Of a stretch of DNA of 64,000 nucleotides, positions 40,464 to 50,816 are shown piece by piece (position 1 is the stretch's first letter; the number at the start of each line of letters is the position of its first letter). A model generated the notes under the pieces. It had not been told where the DNA came from, did no database searches, and saw only the letters and a list, made by a program, of their open reading frames with translations. The stretch spans positions 22,169,007 through 22,233,006 of the forward strand of contig CP092880.1 of NCBI GenBank assembly GCA_030710605.1, written 5' to 3'. Source of the DNA: Cordylochernes scorpioides (lineage: Eukaryota > Arthropoda > Arachnida > Pseudoscorpiones > Chernetidae). Made by a program: the position numbers and the translations under genes.

Positions 40464-40990
40464 TTATTCTTCATTATCTCCCATTAAGATACCATCATCT
40501 ACATATATTGCAAGGTACATATTTCCTTTGTTATTTTTAAAAAGACATGGCTCTGATTTTAGTTGCATGAAATCTTGGGATTTGAAAAAGGTTTTTAATC
40601 TTTCATTCCATTTTAATGGGGCTTGCTTTAAACCATACAATGCCTTTCTTAACCTACATATTTTCCCTTTATAACCTTCTGGAAATTGGACATATATTTC
40701 TTCATCCAAAAACCCATATAGAAAAGCTGTTTTTTTTATGTCAAATATTTTAAAAACAAACTTTTTCTTAGCCATTAGAGTAAAGTATATCCTTAAGGAG
40801 ACAGTGCTTATAACTGGACTGAATGTCTCATCATAATCAATGCCTGCTTCTTGTTCAAAGCCTCTTACAACTAGTCTTGCTTTGTAGCGGCCATCTTCTT
40901 TCACTTTAAAGAGCCATTTAGAGGTCAGAATCTTCTTGTTTGACTCTTCATTTTCTTTTACTATTTCCCAAACTTCATTTTTGGCAAGAG
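40464..40990 (-). pseudogene. Copia 2 reverse transcriptase
   Basis: Minus-strand frame 40904-40464 reads KEDGRYKARLVVRGFEQEAG, FLYGFLDEEIYVQFPEGYKG, LYGLKQAPLKWNERLKTFFK and LAIYVDDGILMGD. It includes both polymerase aspartate motifs, but an extra lysine codon in 'FDIKKTAFLYGF' comes from an extended A-run. Confidence 0.9.
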
Positions 40991-41329
40991 ACTCTTTTTC
41001 TTCTTTTTTTTTTGCCTTTTTCCATTTTTCTTGATTTGGACCAGATATAGCTTCCGAGTAAGTTAGAAGAGCTGATTCTGTTGTTCCGTCCCGTTCTAAA
41101 TAGAAGTATTCATATCTTGATGGTGTTTGTAAACTACTTCTTGGTCTAAGATTATATTTTGAAGTACTTGGTTTTGTAGGGATATTTTTTTTGTCTTCAG
41201 AGACTTCTGGTGGACTTGGTTCTTCATTTAATTCTAGTTGATCTTCAGATTCTTCTTCTGGTTCGACAATAGGTATTTTTTATTCTTTATTTATACATCC
41301 TTTATATAAAAAAAATTACATCGCTAGCT

Positions 41330-42047
41330 GTAAAGATTCGTTTGTTTTGTTCATCCCAAAGGCGATAACCATTTGGTGCATAACCTATAAAGGTATATTT
41401 TTTACTTCTGTCTTCCAGTTTCTTTAAGTGTTTTAGGGTTTTGACATAAGCTTCAAAACCAAAAAGTTGTAAGTTTGACAAATTTGGTCTTTTGTTGAAC
41501 CAAAGTTCTGCAAGGGTTTTCTATAATTCTTGAGTAGGGCTTCGGTTCAGCAAATAGGCTGAAACCTTTACAGCTTCTCCCCACATGTATTATTCTACAC
41601 CAGAATCAATCAAAAGAGCTCTAGTTTTCTCCATAAGGGTTCTATTTAATCTTTCGGCTTTGCCGTTTAGCTGAGGTGAGTGAGGTATGGTGAGATCCAT
41701 AATGATTCCTTTAGCTTTGCACCAGGATTTTATATCTTCATTTACATATTCTCCGCCATTGTCACATCTTATTTGTGAAACTTTTAGATTCATTTGGTTT
41801 TCTGCTTCTGTAATAAATTCTTTTAGATATCCTTTTACTTCATATTTATTTTGTAACAAATACACATGACAAAATTGTGTGTAGTCATCAAGAAATGTAA
41901 AAAAATAGTTTTTGTGTTGTCGTTTGTAGGATCTAAAGGTCCACCACATACATCTGTATGGATTATTTCTAAAGGCCTTTTGATTTTGTTCTAATGGAAT
42001 TGAATGGCTTTCTTACCTGTTTAGCTTTAATGCATATTTCACAAATT
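41330..42047 (-). pseudogene. Copia 2 integrase
   Basis: Minus-strand frame 41949-41590 reads KNYFFTFLDDYTQFCHVYLL, QIRCDNGGEYVNEDIKSWCK and PHSPQLNGKAERLNRTLMEK, with the second D and the E of the catalytic triad. The first D (HTDVCG-type) lies upstream in another frame near 41950-41975. Confidence 0.85.
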
Positions 42048-42566
42048 TCATCTTGACTTATTTTTTCTATGTTTATTCCATTTACCATAGATTTTAATTG
42101 TTTTAAAGCTTGGACAACTTATGTGACCCATTTTTCTGTGCCATTTTAGCATTTCTTCATTTTGGGTAGCTGTTAGGTGAGATTCTTTAATTTCGGGATT
42201 TTCTGTTTGTATATTTATTGTATAGAGTCCATTTTCCCGTTTTTTTCCTTCTAAAACTTTTATTCCATTTTTTACGACAAATACCTTTTCATCTTCAAAG
42301 ACGACTTTACCTCTATTTCTGGTAATGGCACTTACAGATAGTAAATTATTTGTCAAGTTTGGTACAAACAACACCTCCTTGAGATCACATTTCTTCCCTT
42401 GAATTTTTCCGACTGATTTTGCTATTGATATTTTTGAGTTGCAATCTACTTCATCTAGTAAAAACTTTTTACTATTTATCATATGGCTTGTTGAGCCACT
42501 GTCTACAATGGATTTTAGCAATTCCTCATTTTTACATTTTAAAGTCTCTCCTGCAAAAAAGGACAA
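42048..42566 (-). pseudogene. Copia 2 protease and GAG-pre-integrase
   Basis: 172 open codons: SIVDSGSTSHMINSKKFLLD (catalytic D-S-G), VGKIQGKKCDLKEVLFVPNL, VVFEDEKVFVVKNGIKVLEG and EEMLKWHRKMGHISCPSFKT. This is the best-kept protease of the two alleles. Confidence 0.88.
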
Positions 42567-43408
42567 TTTTCTTCATTTTTGTTTCTGAAAAAGCAATCCT
42601 TTTTTTTTATGATTTGTCTTTTTACAAATTCGGCAAGGAATATTTTACTGAAATTTATTTTGAAATTTCTTAAAGTAGCATTGGTCTTGAGTATGATTTG
42701 TCTTTTTACAGATGGTACAGCATTTTTTATTTAGTCTACAATATTTTGCTAAGTGCCCGCTCTTTTTGCAGAGTTAAAGCACTGCTTTACTTTAGTAGCA
42801 CTCATGGCTATTCCCTCTTAAGGCTTTACCTTTTGTTTAGTTTCTTCAAGTGATAGTCTTGATATTAAATTTGTTAACGTTTTCTCGCTTCTTGGTGTCG
42901 AGTCCCATGCTGTGCTGAAGTAATTAAAGTAGTCTGGCAAAATACTCAATATTTTATAAATTACAAAGCTTTCCTCAATTTTTTGTTTTACATTATTTAG
43001 TTTGAATACTAAATTTTGAATTCTGCTTATATTTGTTGCCATATCTGTATTTTTATCAAATTTGAATCCATGAAATTCTTGTAGTAATTTGCATTTTAAT
43101 TGCTCATCTTCTCTTTGATAAATGGCTACTAGTTTTTCATACATTTCTTTTGAAGTTTTGCAATTTAGAATATGTGTTAAAACATTCTTTTCAATGGTTA
43201 ACATGATGTATTTTTGTGCTTTGGGGTCTTTTAGGCTCCATTTATCTTTTCCAGTTTCATCTTTCAAGTCTTCAAACAACGATTTTCCATTTACAATATC
43301 TAGAAGGCCATTTGCTTTTAAAATAATTGTTATCTGAAAATTCCATAAATCAAAATTTTCAGGACTTTTAAGTCTCTCAATATTTGTGATATCTTCGCTG
43401 ACAGACAT
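42567..43408 (-). pseudogene. Copia 2 Gag with zinc knuckle
   Basis: The ATG at 43408 lies about 75 bp inside the 5' LTR, as expected for Gag. 196 codons read MSVSEDITNIERLKSPENFD, LWNFQITIILKANGLLDIVN, LTIEKNVLTHILNCKTSKEM and LPDYFNYFSTAWDSTPRSEK. A stop then precedes the zinc-finger segment (LCKKSGHLAKYC and CTICKKTNHTQDQC, about 42590-42790). Confidence 0.88.
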
Positions 43409-43483
43409 TTTTGTTTTTATTTATATTTTATCCTATATTTTTTATATATTTTACCGCGATTCAAAAATCACGCTCTGCTACCA

Positions 43484-43624
43484 TGTTGGGAATCTTTTAT
43501 GGTTCAGACAATGAAAGAACAAATAACAAGTTTACTTAAAGCTGAAATGGTTTTAAAGAATTAGGCGATTTTACCTTTTATGAAAGTATTTTAAATATAT
43601 TATTTTCAAAGAGAGAGAGAGAGA
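43484..43624 (-). repeat. Copia element 2, 5' LTR, part 1
   Basis: TGTTGGGAATC to the (GA)n tract at 43610-43624, where a LINE interrupts it. The tRNA-iMet primer site CTCTGCTACCA lies just left. Confidence 0.8.
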
Positions 43625-46600
43625 TTGAGATTGAAACTGATTTATTTAAACGTCCATATAAGATTATATAAGGTTAAATACAGAATAAATAAAAATATGA
43701 ATAAATAAGATTATATATAGTGAAAAAAAAATGAATAAATAGATATAAATATATAAATTAATTGATAAATATACATATATATAAAATATATACAAGGTCT
43801 TCATTGGTGGCGCCCACCGCGAGAAAGACTCCGCCACCGATGGACTGCGAGAGTTCTTTCCCACAGGGTGGGCAGGTCGATGTGTTGGCTGGCATTACCC
43901 AACTCAAGACCAAGATGGTACTTGTAGATGGTAGCCTTCGCCACACTTGTTAGCTTCACTGCCTCGGGATGGAGGCCGACGCCGAAGAGCCAGGCCTGCA
44001 GATCCAGGGGCAAGTCGCAGAAAGCGAACACCTCCCGGAGCAGGGTTCGCACGGCTCGGCAACTCCAATATCTGTGGGTCAGCGACCCGTCGCTGGACCC
44101 ACAGGCGGCATGTTGGCACGCCTCGAGGCAGGGTGGTCAGGATGTGGTAGGGCATGGAGGGCCAGCCTTAGGGCGACATCTGCGTCGTGACCCGAGAAGC
44201 AGTTCCGACGCAGGTCGGCCCAGGGGATGGAGCGGGGCACATACACGGTGGGGGTCCACCGGGCAGCCAGCTCTGCAGTAGGATGGGCCTGGAGCCGTGC
44301 CGAGTCCAAAGCCCGGCGCGCCCTCTGGCTGGGTAGGCGGGTGATGGGGGTCGCCGATCCCCGCAGGACGATTGTCTCCGCCTCGTACTCCGCATGATAG
44401 CTGGAGCTGGCGTTTTCCCGCAGGAGACGTTGGCAGAAGGCCCCCAGGTGCTGCGCATCTAGGAGCGCGGCCCGCGTTGAGCGCGCAAGTGCAGGGGCGC
44501 CATCGGAGAAGTCCCCGACAGTCGCCTGTAGCCAGCGCTCGGAAGCCAGCAGGTCTGGCGGCCGCAGGAACCTGTTGTCACCTCGAAGACGCAGGGACCT
44601 CAGGCAGGCGGGATGAAGAACCCGGTGGTCAAGCTCGAGGACGCTGGACGCGGCCTCCCACAGGCTCAGTAGTCTCCTCCTCCTAGGCGAGTGCCAGACG
44701 TCAGGAGCCGGCGGTGTCAGCCACGCCCGGCTGCGGACCAGCCAAGAGTAGCCGTTGGCGGCGCCGCGAAGAGAGGCCTGGACCCCCTTCAGGCAGGCGA
44801 GCCGAAGCTGGCCCGCGATGTCAAGCAGGCCGACGCCACCATCGAAGACTGGACGAGCCAGAATGCGCCCGGGGAGCCACGAGACTCGGCTCGTACCCCA
44901 CACGAAGCGCGCCAACCGCGCCTGCAGCCGGCCGACGGTGGTTTCAGGTGGAAGGTAGCCATGGAGGTGGTGCAGGATGGAACCCAGGACCAGGCTGTTG
45001 GCCGCGCGAGCACGACCCACCAGCGACAGTCCGCGGGTGAAGGGCGACCACCTCGCGATGGCTCGCTCCAGCAGCCCCATCAGGTGTGAGGCCTGGGAAG
45101 CGACGGTGTTCCTGGTGGTGATGGTGCAGCCTAGGACGGTCAGCGACTCGGACGTCCAGGAGATTCCCAGAGGAGAATCGGTCCGGTGCTTCCAGGAACC
45201 GCACCAGAGCCCGCAGCTCTTCTTGAAGTTGATAGCCACCCCGGAGGACATGCGGAACTCTTCAAAGATCAGGGGCACGAGCTCAAACTGAGCGTCGTCC
45301 CTGATGAAGAGTACGATGTCGTCCGCATAGGCGACCACGTTGCCGCGGCCCAAGGTCCTCTCGAGGCGGCGTAGCAAAGGTCCAACTCCGATGCTGAAGA
45401 GCGCGGCGCTGAGACGGCAGCCCTGCCTCACCCCGTTGAGAAGCGGGAAGGCCTTGGTGTAGACATCTCCGACCCGGATGGAGGCGTCTGCTTCCCCGTA
45501 GAGGACAGCAATCCACCCTAGGAAGGTAGATGGTAGGCCCAGCTTCTCCAGCAGGGCGAACAGGTAGCTCCTGCTCAGGGTGTCGAAGGCCGACTTCAGG
45601 TCCAAAGAGATGACAGCCAGCGGCGTGTCATGTCTGGATGCCCCGGCGGCTTCGTCAGACACTCGCGCGATATTCCAGGAAGATGACCGTCCTGGAACGG
45701 CGTAGGTCTGACATTGGGGCACCAGGTCTGGCAGATGACGTCGCAGACGAGCCATGAGCACGCCGCTGAGGACCCTGTAGTCGGTCGTTGGCAGGCTGAT
45801 TGGCCGGAATGCCTGTAGACCCGGACCACCGTGCACTTTCGGCAGCAAGATCACCTTGCTGCGCCTTGAGGATGGAGGTAAGGCTCCGCGGAGTCGAGAA
45901 GCCTCGAAGACTTGCCAAAGAACTTCGGCGAAGAAATCTTCAAAGGCTTTGACAAACTCGCAGGGGAGTCCGTCCCATCCCGATGCACGGCCATTTGGCA
46001 GGCGATGGATGGCTGCCGCTATCTGGTCGCGGGAGATGTCGGCGAGAAAGAGCTGGTCCCACTCGTCGAACTCCAGTGGAGTCACTTCAGCTAGGAAGTC
46101 GGCGATGGCTTCTTCCGAGCTTGGAGCCTGAGCGAAGCGACTGCTTAGGCGCTCCAGAAGGAAACGCCTAAGCTGGCCCCCGGAGATGGCGTTGCCGTCG
46201 TCGTCGGTGAAGGTGGAGGGAGAGCGGCGTCTGGCTCGGAGGGAACGCCCGAGGTCCGACAAGGAAGGATAGTCGGAGCGGGCAGTGTCGTCCTCCAGTC
46301 TCCGCCTCAGGAAGAGGCTTGCTCTCTCGATGTATCCACCGCCGGACTCGGCGACGGCAGGCGCGAGTGACCGTATCTCCGCGACCAGATTTGCCTTGAT
46401 CCTGGTCCATTTTTCCCATAACATCGGAGGTGAAAGATTTGCTAGGTCTACCGATATTTCATCGATGAACGTTTCCATTCGATCGACAAAGAGGTCTGAC
46501 CGTAGCAGCTTTCCGATGCAGGGAAGTCTTGTAGGAGCTGGGTCTCCTACTTGGATCAGAACGGCACGGTGGTCCGAGTAGGCATAGTCAACAGTTTGGT

Positions 46601-46860
46601 ATTGGGTGACGCGGTCGCAGAAGCCTGATGGAAGTAGGATTCTGTCCAGACGACGCGCGTCGACCCGGCTTCCGATGGTGGCAACCCTGGTGTGCTCCAG
46701 TGCAGCATCGAATAAGGTGGCGACGTCGACGAGGTCGGCTTGGTCCAGGAGCTCCGCGAGGGATTCTGCTGAACCTGAAGCCAGGTCCTTCGCCGATTCC
46801 TCGGAGATGTTCAGGTCACCGAGGATCCACGCACCTTCTTCACGCGCCAAAGCTGCGATA
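43625..46860 (-). mobile_element. Tx1-type (Kibi-like) non-LTR retrotransposon inserted in (GA)n of the LTR
   Basis: Minus-oriented, 5'-truncated LINE. Its 3' end (minus strand ...AATCAGTTTCAATCTCAA) runs straight into (TC)n, and its truncated 5' end also meets (TC)n. The sister LTR copies have only a plain (GA)n tract here. From memory, Kibi-group Tx1 elements insert into (TC)n microsatellites, which fits. A second, very short 3' copy at 57235-57372 is also surrounded by GAGAGA. The element is much more GC-rich than its surroundings. Confidence 0.8.
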
Positions 46861-46886
46861 GAGAGAGAGAGAGCGAGAGAAAACAA
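44079..46886 (-). CDS. LINE ORF2: endonuclease (partial), reverse transcriptase, C-terminal domain
   Basis: 935 open codons, by far the longest frame in the window. Residues 1-10 are an artefact of translating the (TC)n tract. APE endonuclease motifs follow: GDLN (23-26) and YSDHRAVL (about 103-110). The reverse transcriptase has PNGRASGWDGLPCEFVK, RPISLPTTDYRVLSGVLMAR, QTYAVPGRSSSWNI, SLDLKSAFDTL (about 427-437), NGVRQGCRLSAALFS and AYADDIVLF (520-523 is YADD). 'QTYAVPGRS' and 'TDYRVLS' are typical of the L1/Tx1 group. The C-terminus has NCFSGHDADVALRL. The N-terminal half of the endonuclease is missing, so the copy cannot move by itself. Antisense open frames over it are GC-driven shadows. 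Confidence 0.9.
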   Translation of the reverse strand: MFSLALSLSIAALAREEGAWILGDLNISEESAKDLASGSAESLAELLDQADLVDVATLFDAALEHTRVATIGSRVDARRLDRILLPSGFCDRVTQYQTVDYAYSDHRAVLIQVGDPAPTRLPCIGKLLRSDLFVDRMETFIDEISVDLANLSPPMLWEKWTRIKANLVAEIRSLAPAVAESGGGYIERASLFLRRRLEDDTARSDYPSLSDLGRSLRARRRSPSTFTDDDGNAISGGQLRRFLLERLSSRFAQAPSSEEAIADFLAEVTPLEFDEWDQLFLADISRDQIAAAIHRLPNGRASGWDGLPCEFVKAFEDFFAEVLWQVFEASRLRGALPPSSRRSKVILLPKVHGGPGLQAFRPISLPTTDYRVLSGVLMARLRRHLPDLVPQCQTYAVPGRSSSWNIARVSDEAAGASRHDTPLAVISLDLKSAFDTLSRSYLFALLEKLGLPSTFLGWIAVLYGEADASIRVGDVYTKAFPLLNGVRQGCRLSAALFSIGVGPLLRRLERTLGRGNVVAYADDIVLFIRDDAQFELVPLIFEEFRMSSGVAINFKKSCGLWCGSWKHRTDSPLGISWTSESLTVLGCTITTRNTVASQASHLMGLLERAIARWSPFTRGLSLVGRARAANSLVLGSILHHLHGYLPPETTVGRLQARLARFVWGTSRVSWLPGRILARPVFDGGVGLLDIAGQLRLACLKGVQASLRGAANGYSWLVRSRAWLTPPAPDVWHSPRRRRLLSLWEAASSVLELDHRVLHPACLRSLRLRGDNRFLRPPDLLASERWLQATVGDFSDGAPALARSTRAALLDAQHLGAFCQRLLRENASSSYHAEYEAETIVLRGSATPITRLPSQRARRALDSARLQAHPTAELAARWTPTVYVPRSIPWADLRRNCFSGHDADVALRLALHALPHPDHPASRRANMPPVGPATGR

Positions 46887-46953
46887 TTAACAATTACACT
46901 TACTAATTATGTAAACAAAACCAACACTCTGTGTTCTTGTTTTTATATTACAA
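46861..46953 (-). repeat. Copia element 2, 5' LTR, part 2
   Basis: The (GA)n continuation, then AAAACAATTAACAATTACAC ... TTATATTACA, matching 34529-34605. Confidence 0.75.
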
Positions 46954-47465
46954 CTAGCCGAATGTCCCGGGCAATGCCCGGGTTTTATCCGATTGAATGT
47001 TTTTATTCAAATACTATTCGTTACAATTATAAATTGGTGCCGTGGATGTCACTCTTGTGAAACGTCCCGCTCCAAACTTTGTGTCTGAGAAGCGATATTT
47101 TTATAGAAAGATGATCTGGCTTTTGTTTTCTGCTCGAATGAATGTTTTCCTGTTAGAATTTTGTTCCTGCGTACAAAATAATGAACTGGTTTCACCCGTG
47201 GTCTCTGCTTTTTGGAATTTTTCCCGATATAATTTTGTATCTGATAATCAAAGATGATACAGCAATATCGTCATCATCATTTTCTGACTAAAAATATATA
47301 GTTTTAATGATTGATTTATATAGTTTTAAAAATAGCCTATCGTCTTTCCCGTATTTTTTTACTTATGTATGGAAATTTTGGTTTGAATTAGTGAACTACT
47401 GCGAATTTGTATACCGGACATACAAACAAACATACAAACATTCATTTTTATATATATAGAGAAGA
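46954..47465 (-). mobile_element. Non-autonomous Helitron in the copia LTR
   Basis: 512 bp. On the minus strand it begins TCTTCTCTATATATATAAAA right after an A and ends CTAG right before a T, the Helitron rule (TC...CTAG between A and T). A 17-nt hairpin CCCGGGCATTGCCCGGG sits 8 nt before the CTAG end (46966-46982). The sister LTR at 38730 has no insertion here. No Rep/helicase is encoded. Confidence 0.8.
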
Positions 47466-47542
47466 TGTTGTCAGTCCAAAAGTATTTCAAGATCATTGAT
47501 TTACTATTTTAAAACATTTTCTTTCTTTTCTTTTTTCCAACA
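47466..47542 (-). repeat. Copia element 2, 5' LTR, part 3
   Basis: TGTTGTCAGTCCAAAAGTATT ... TTTTTTCCAACA, followed by CGATC. Confidence 0.75.
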
Positions 47543-48060
47543 CGATCCACCTGTTCTTTGGGAACTCACGGGGCCATCCACCCATCTTCAGGATACCCGG
47601 AGAGTACCAGTGTCAGGGCCTCCTTTTTTCCAAAGCAAGCTCTTCCACAAATCCGTAGCGTCAAAATAGGCTGTGGAGGATTCTAAAACTATCCAGATGA
47701 CCTCTGTGACAACTTCAAGCCCTGCTGAGTCTTCGTCAAACCGTTCCATACCCCACAGAAGTCTCCAGACACCAAGCCTCTGCACCATCCCGTTAGGTCA
47801 TCTCAATTTGGTCAATTAGTCTTTAACACAGAAAGACCATCCCGTTGTTGTTACTATCATCGCTGTGCAAACAGCGAACATTGCCAAAGAGATCAAGGCC
47901 AAAGATGCACCACCCACTCTATCTTTTACCCCTAAGGCCCAAAAGAAGCAGTTTCCTCAGACCACTTAGTAGGAAGATTCATCATCCGAGGACGCCTTAC
48001 CGAAAAAAAAAAACGCCGCTAACAGTTAGAGAATCTTCATGGTAAACGGATTGCGGATTT
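47543..48060 (+). pseudogene. LINE ORF1 remnant, continuation (allele A)
   Basis: The first 244 bp match 38811-39049. It then continues in plus frames with VTIIAVQTANIAKEIKAKDA, LSFTPKAQKKQFPQ and SSSEDALPKKK, a charged segment as found near the end of LINE ORF1 proteins. Stops are present. Confidence 0.45.
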
Positions 48061-48067
48061 CGACAAT

Positions 48068-48173
48068 TTAGAAAGAGGGAATCATATATCGCCGCAACTC
48101 TTTTTATTATTATTATTTTTATATATTATTATAATAAAAAGAGTTGCGGCGATATATGATTCCCTCTTTCTAA
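48068..48173. mobile_element. Palindromic MITE
   Basis: TTAGAAAGAGGGAATCATAT ... with a near-perfect ~40-bp inverted partner ...ATATGATTCCCTCTTTCTAA, around an AT-rich centre. Similar short text (GTTAGAGAATCT) flanks both sides. Superfamily unknown. Confidence 0.7.
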
Positions 48174-48425
48174 GTTAGAGAATCTGTTTGAGAAACAGGA
48201 CGCTGACTCCGTCATAGACCCTATATGAGGATGTTCATAGGGACGAACTAGAAAGCGTTGTTCATTCCGGTTTGATATGGTGGAACTACTCAGTCGGCTC
48301 TCGTCTAGCCAGAAGTCAATTCTGAGGTAATTTTTCAGAACTGTTTAATTACTCATTACAATCGCCGGATTTCTGAGAAGGAATAAAACCTAACGGGGGC
48401 GACGAGATTCTTTATTTAAGCAATA
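48174..48425 (+). pseudogene. Possible further ORF1 remnant
   Basis: The plus frame gives FDMVELLSRLSSSQKSIL, which would fit a LINE ORF1, but with frequent stops. Assignment rests on position after 48060. Confidence 0.3.
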
Positions 48426-48490
48426 TAATCTCGGCAAGCTTTCAGCCAATAACGTCCTTCAACAGGCCATATATTACTCATGTTGAGGAC
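48426..48490 (-). mobile_element. Penelope-like fragment family P3
   Basis: On the minus strand CTGTTGA (48465-48459) AGGACGTTATTGGCT, then GAAAGCTTGCC (about 48443-48433). It is the same layout as 10758-10787 but with an unpaired stem. Confidence 0.4.
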
Positions 48491-50085
48491 AAAACTGCGC
48501 TCTATGGAAGAGGCTGTCCAACCATCAAGGTCGCTTGTAACCGCTGATGATATCCATTCGTTTGATGAATATACTGAAATTTCCTGTTTTAACTTGTTAA
48601 AATCATTTTTATTCTTTTTATGCTACATACAAGCTCTTAATTGGTAGTAAATACAAATTGTTCATTGTCAATCTCACTCAACCACGCGATCTCTGGGTTT
48701 TCAGTGATGGAGATCGATGAGGTGGAGTTAGGTAATCAGTATTCGATAGTGGCGAATGGCCAAGAGGACATGGTGATTCTATTGTCATCAGGATGTCGAC
48801 AATGAACGTCGAGATATTTCGACGAATGTACATTTTAACGATGAAACGAATTTTTAAAATCGAATCAATAGAAAATCACGCAATTTTGTCTATTAAAATG
48901 GCGGAGATCATGTAAATTCCTCTCAACAAAGCCGGAATTGGGCCGAAATTGTAGAGGTCGAATCTTAGAAAACCTCTAGCAACGTAAAAAGTATTAGTCT
49001 TTTTCGAGATAATAAACCAGCCTTCACCATCTCGACAAGTTAAAACCAGTCGGTACAGGACTGGGACGCGCTATCCACCGCCTCTAGAAATAATATTAAG
49101 TAAATTAAAGATTTCCAGGAAAATTCTTGGTCAGTTCTTGATCAAAGCAGATTTTTTAACCTTTGATTAAATGATATATTTGTGGAATACTCTCCGGAGT
49201 TCACTTCTATTGACTATCAATGCCCCGGAGAATAAACTGGGGAAAATCTGCATTCTACCGCTGGGAAAAGATTTCTAAGCGACCCTAATTGGTCTTAAGC
49301 GGTCTGAAATAGCGGAATTGATCATATAGAATTCGCTGATGATCAAGGGATCAAGCCTTTCCAAACCAAAAGAAGACCGAGGAAATCACTATCGGTGAGG
49401 TTCCGTATATAATTGAAGATGGCGACACATCATTCGGATCCTTAGGCTTAATGTCGGGTCATCTCCATCCGCGAAGCCTTCAGGCCTGGATGAGCCTGAA
49501 GAAAACGGTATTTTGATCCTTATGAACGATGGAAAGAGGTCACGGAGATATTCCTAAAAAGATCATCGTAAATGACAAGAATGGTTCTGCGCTGGCCTAT
49601 CTGAAGTACGAATCTTGCTACTCCAGGTGCAATTGGTTGGGCAACAAGATAAGGAACTCAAGATCATCAATACGGCAACGACTTCTCAGCCTTCTAGCCA
49701 AAAGAATAGTGTGAAGATCAGAGTGTGTACTCCTAGTACCACTGCAGCTGCATCGTCATATACAGCATACATCTACACTGCTCCAGAGACTGCCCGGAGT
49801 AGATGTCCTCCATACCATTAGTTCAAAAGGACGAAATATTTGAGAATGCACTCACCAAGTACTTAAAAAATCTCCAGCCATTTCAAATAGTTTTCATAAC
49901 CATTCAAGAGCTTAGAAACAAAATCTGTTTTTAAAAAAAAAGGGAGACCTCACCTCTGTTTAGCTACTGATGGGGCACAACATTCTTAGACAACACTTAA
50001 AAGAATAAAAAGGACAGAAGAGTTTTTTTATTATCCCATGGGTAAGATTACACCAGGTCATGAGAAAGTTGAAAGCAATAATATT
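48491..50085. other. Unassigned DNA, probably old transposon debris
   Basis: No protein motif, RNA gene or repeat end recognised. A few short frames at 49529-49821 overlap each other without conserved features. Confidence 0.3.
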
Positions 50086-50335
50086 TTCTACTATAGTGTT
50101 TTGGTGTTGTTGTATAGGTCTTAGCTCCAATACAGTCCAGGATATGTGCTAGAGTTGCGGTGGAGTTGGAGCTTTTTGAGCAGACAGGAAAAACTTTTTC
50201 TCCATCAATGAACATAATGGGTCTAGTATGTCCGGTCTTTAATCTTGAAAATTTTGTGGTTTCGTTTCTGGACAGAAGAGTAAAACCACCGACTCTGTCA
50301 TAAACCTGAAGAAAGATTTTATGATCTCATCTGGG
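50086..50335 (-). pseudogene. LINE ORF2 C-terminal fragment (Jockey/R1-like)
   Basis: The minus strand reads VYDRVGGFTLLSRNETTKF, then RLKTGHTRPIMFIDGEKVF, PVCSKSSNSTATLAHILDC, which is the 'RL+TGHTR ... P-x-C ... H-x4-C' end of Jockey/I/R1-type LINE proteins. The first Cys of the pair is replaced by Phe (FPVC). About 80 residues remain. Confidence 0.6.
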
Positions 50336-50339
50336 AATG

Positions 50340-50815
50340 TCCTGAGCTGACAAGCTGAAGAGAAACCTTTACATTCGTTCTTCTTATGACCATGATAGGA
50401 AGATTACCAGATTCATGGAAGGATCTCGTGATTTGATTCAGGAACTTGGCAAGCTACCATCAACTTTATCAAAAAGGCTTACTCGTTACTCTCTAAAAGA
50501 ATTCACCACTACACATAGCTTTAAAAGTTTGCCCCACCACCACCCTCTATCTCCCATTCTTTTCTCCTTTTTTTATTTATTTATGGAAGGCCATCCACTC
50601 ATTGCACCACAAACGGCAGCGCCTATTTTCTCTTTTTGATATTTATATATGCGTGTTCTCTAGTCTATTCCAGGTCATTATAGCCACCTAGAAGTCTGAT
50701 TATCTTTCACACTTGCATTGTTAGCTTGTTTGAGCCAATGTACAGAATTTCATACTTCTACGTAGTCTAGAAGTATATAAAATATTTATCACAAAATTTG
50801 AAAATAAATTTTGAA
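50340..50815. other. Unassigned DNA
   Basis: No gene or repeat recognised. A C-rich stretch at 50530-50560 (CCACCACCACCCTC) is the only compositional feature. Confidence 0.35.
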
Positions 50816-50816
50816 A

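Larger units (their letters stand above)
39215..47542 (-). mobile_element. Ty1/copia LTR retrotransposon 2 (allele A), 5' LTR invaded by a LINE and a Helitron
   Basis: The same element as 34382-38810, at the same target (CGATC at 39210-39214 and 47543-47547). The 5' LTR is split into 43484-43624, 46861-46953 and 47466-47542. Without the insertions it is about 4.6 kb. The coding frames are somewhat better than in allele B (Gag 196 codons, protease to pre-integrase 172 codons) but still broken. Confidence 0.9.

Noticed and set aside
44372..45291. Several 80-130 codon frames opposite the 935-codon LINE ORF
   Set aside because: They are antisense shadows in GC-rich coding sequence.
39215..47542. 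Endogenous retrovirus
   Set aside because: Integrase precedes reverse transcriptase (copia order), the primer is tRNA-iMet and there is no envelope frame.
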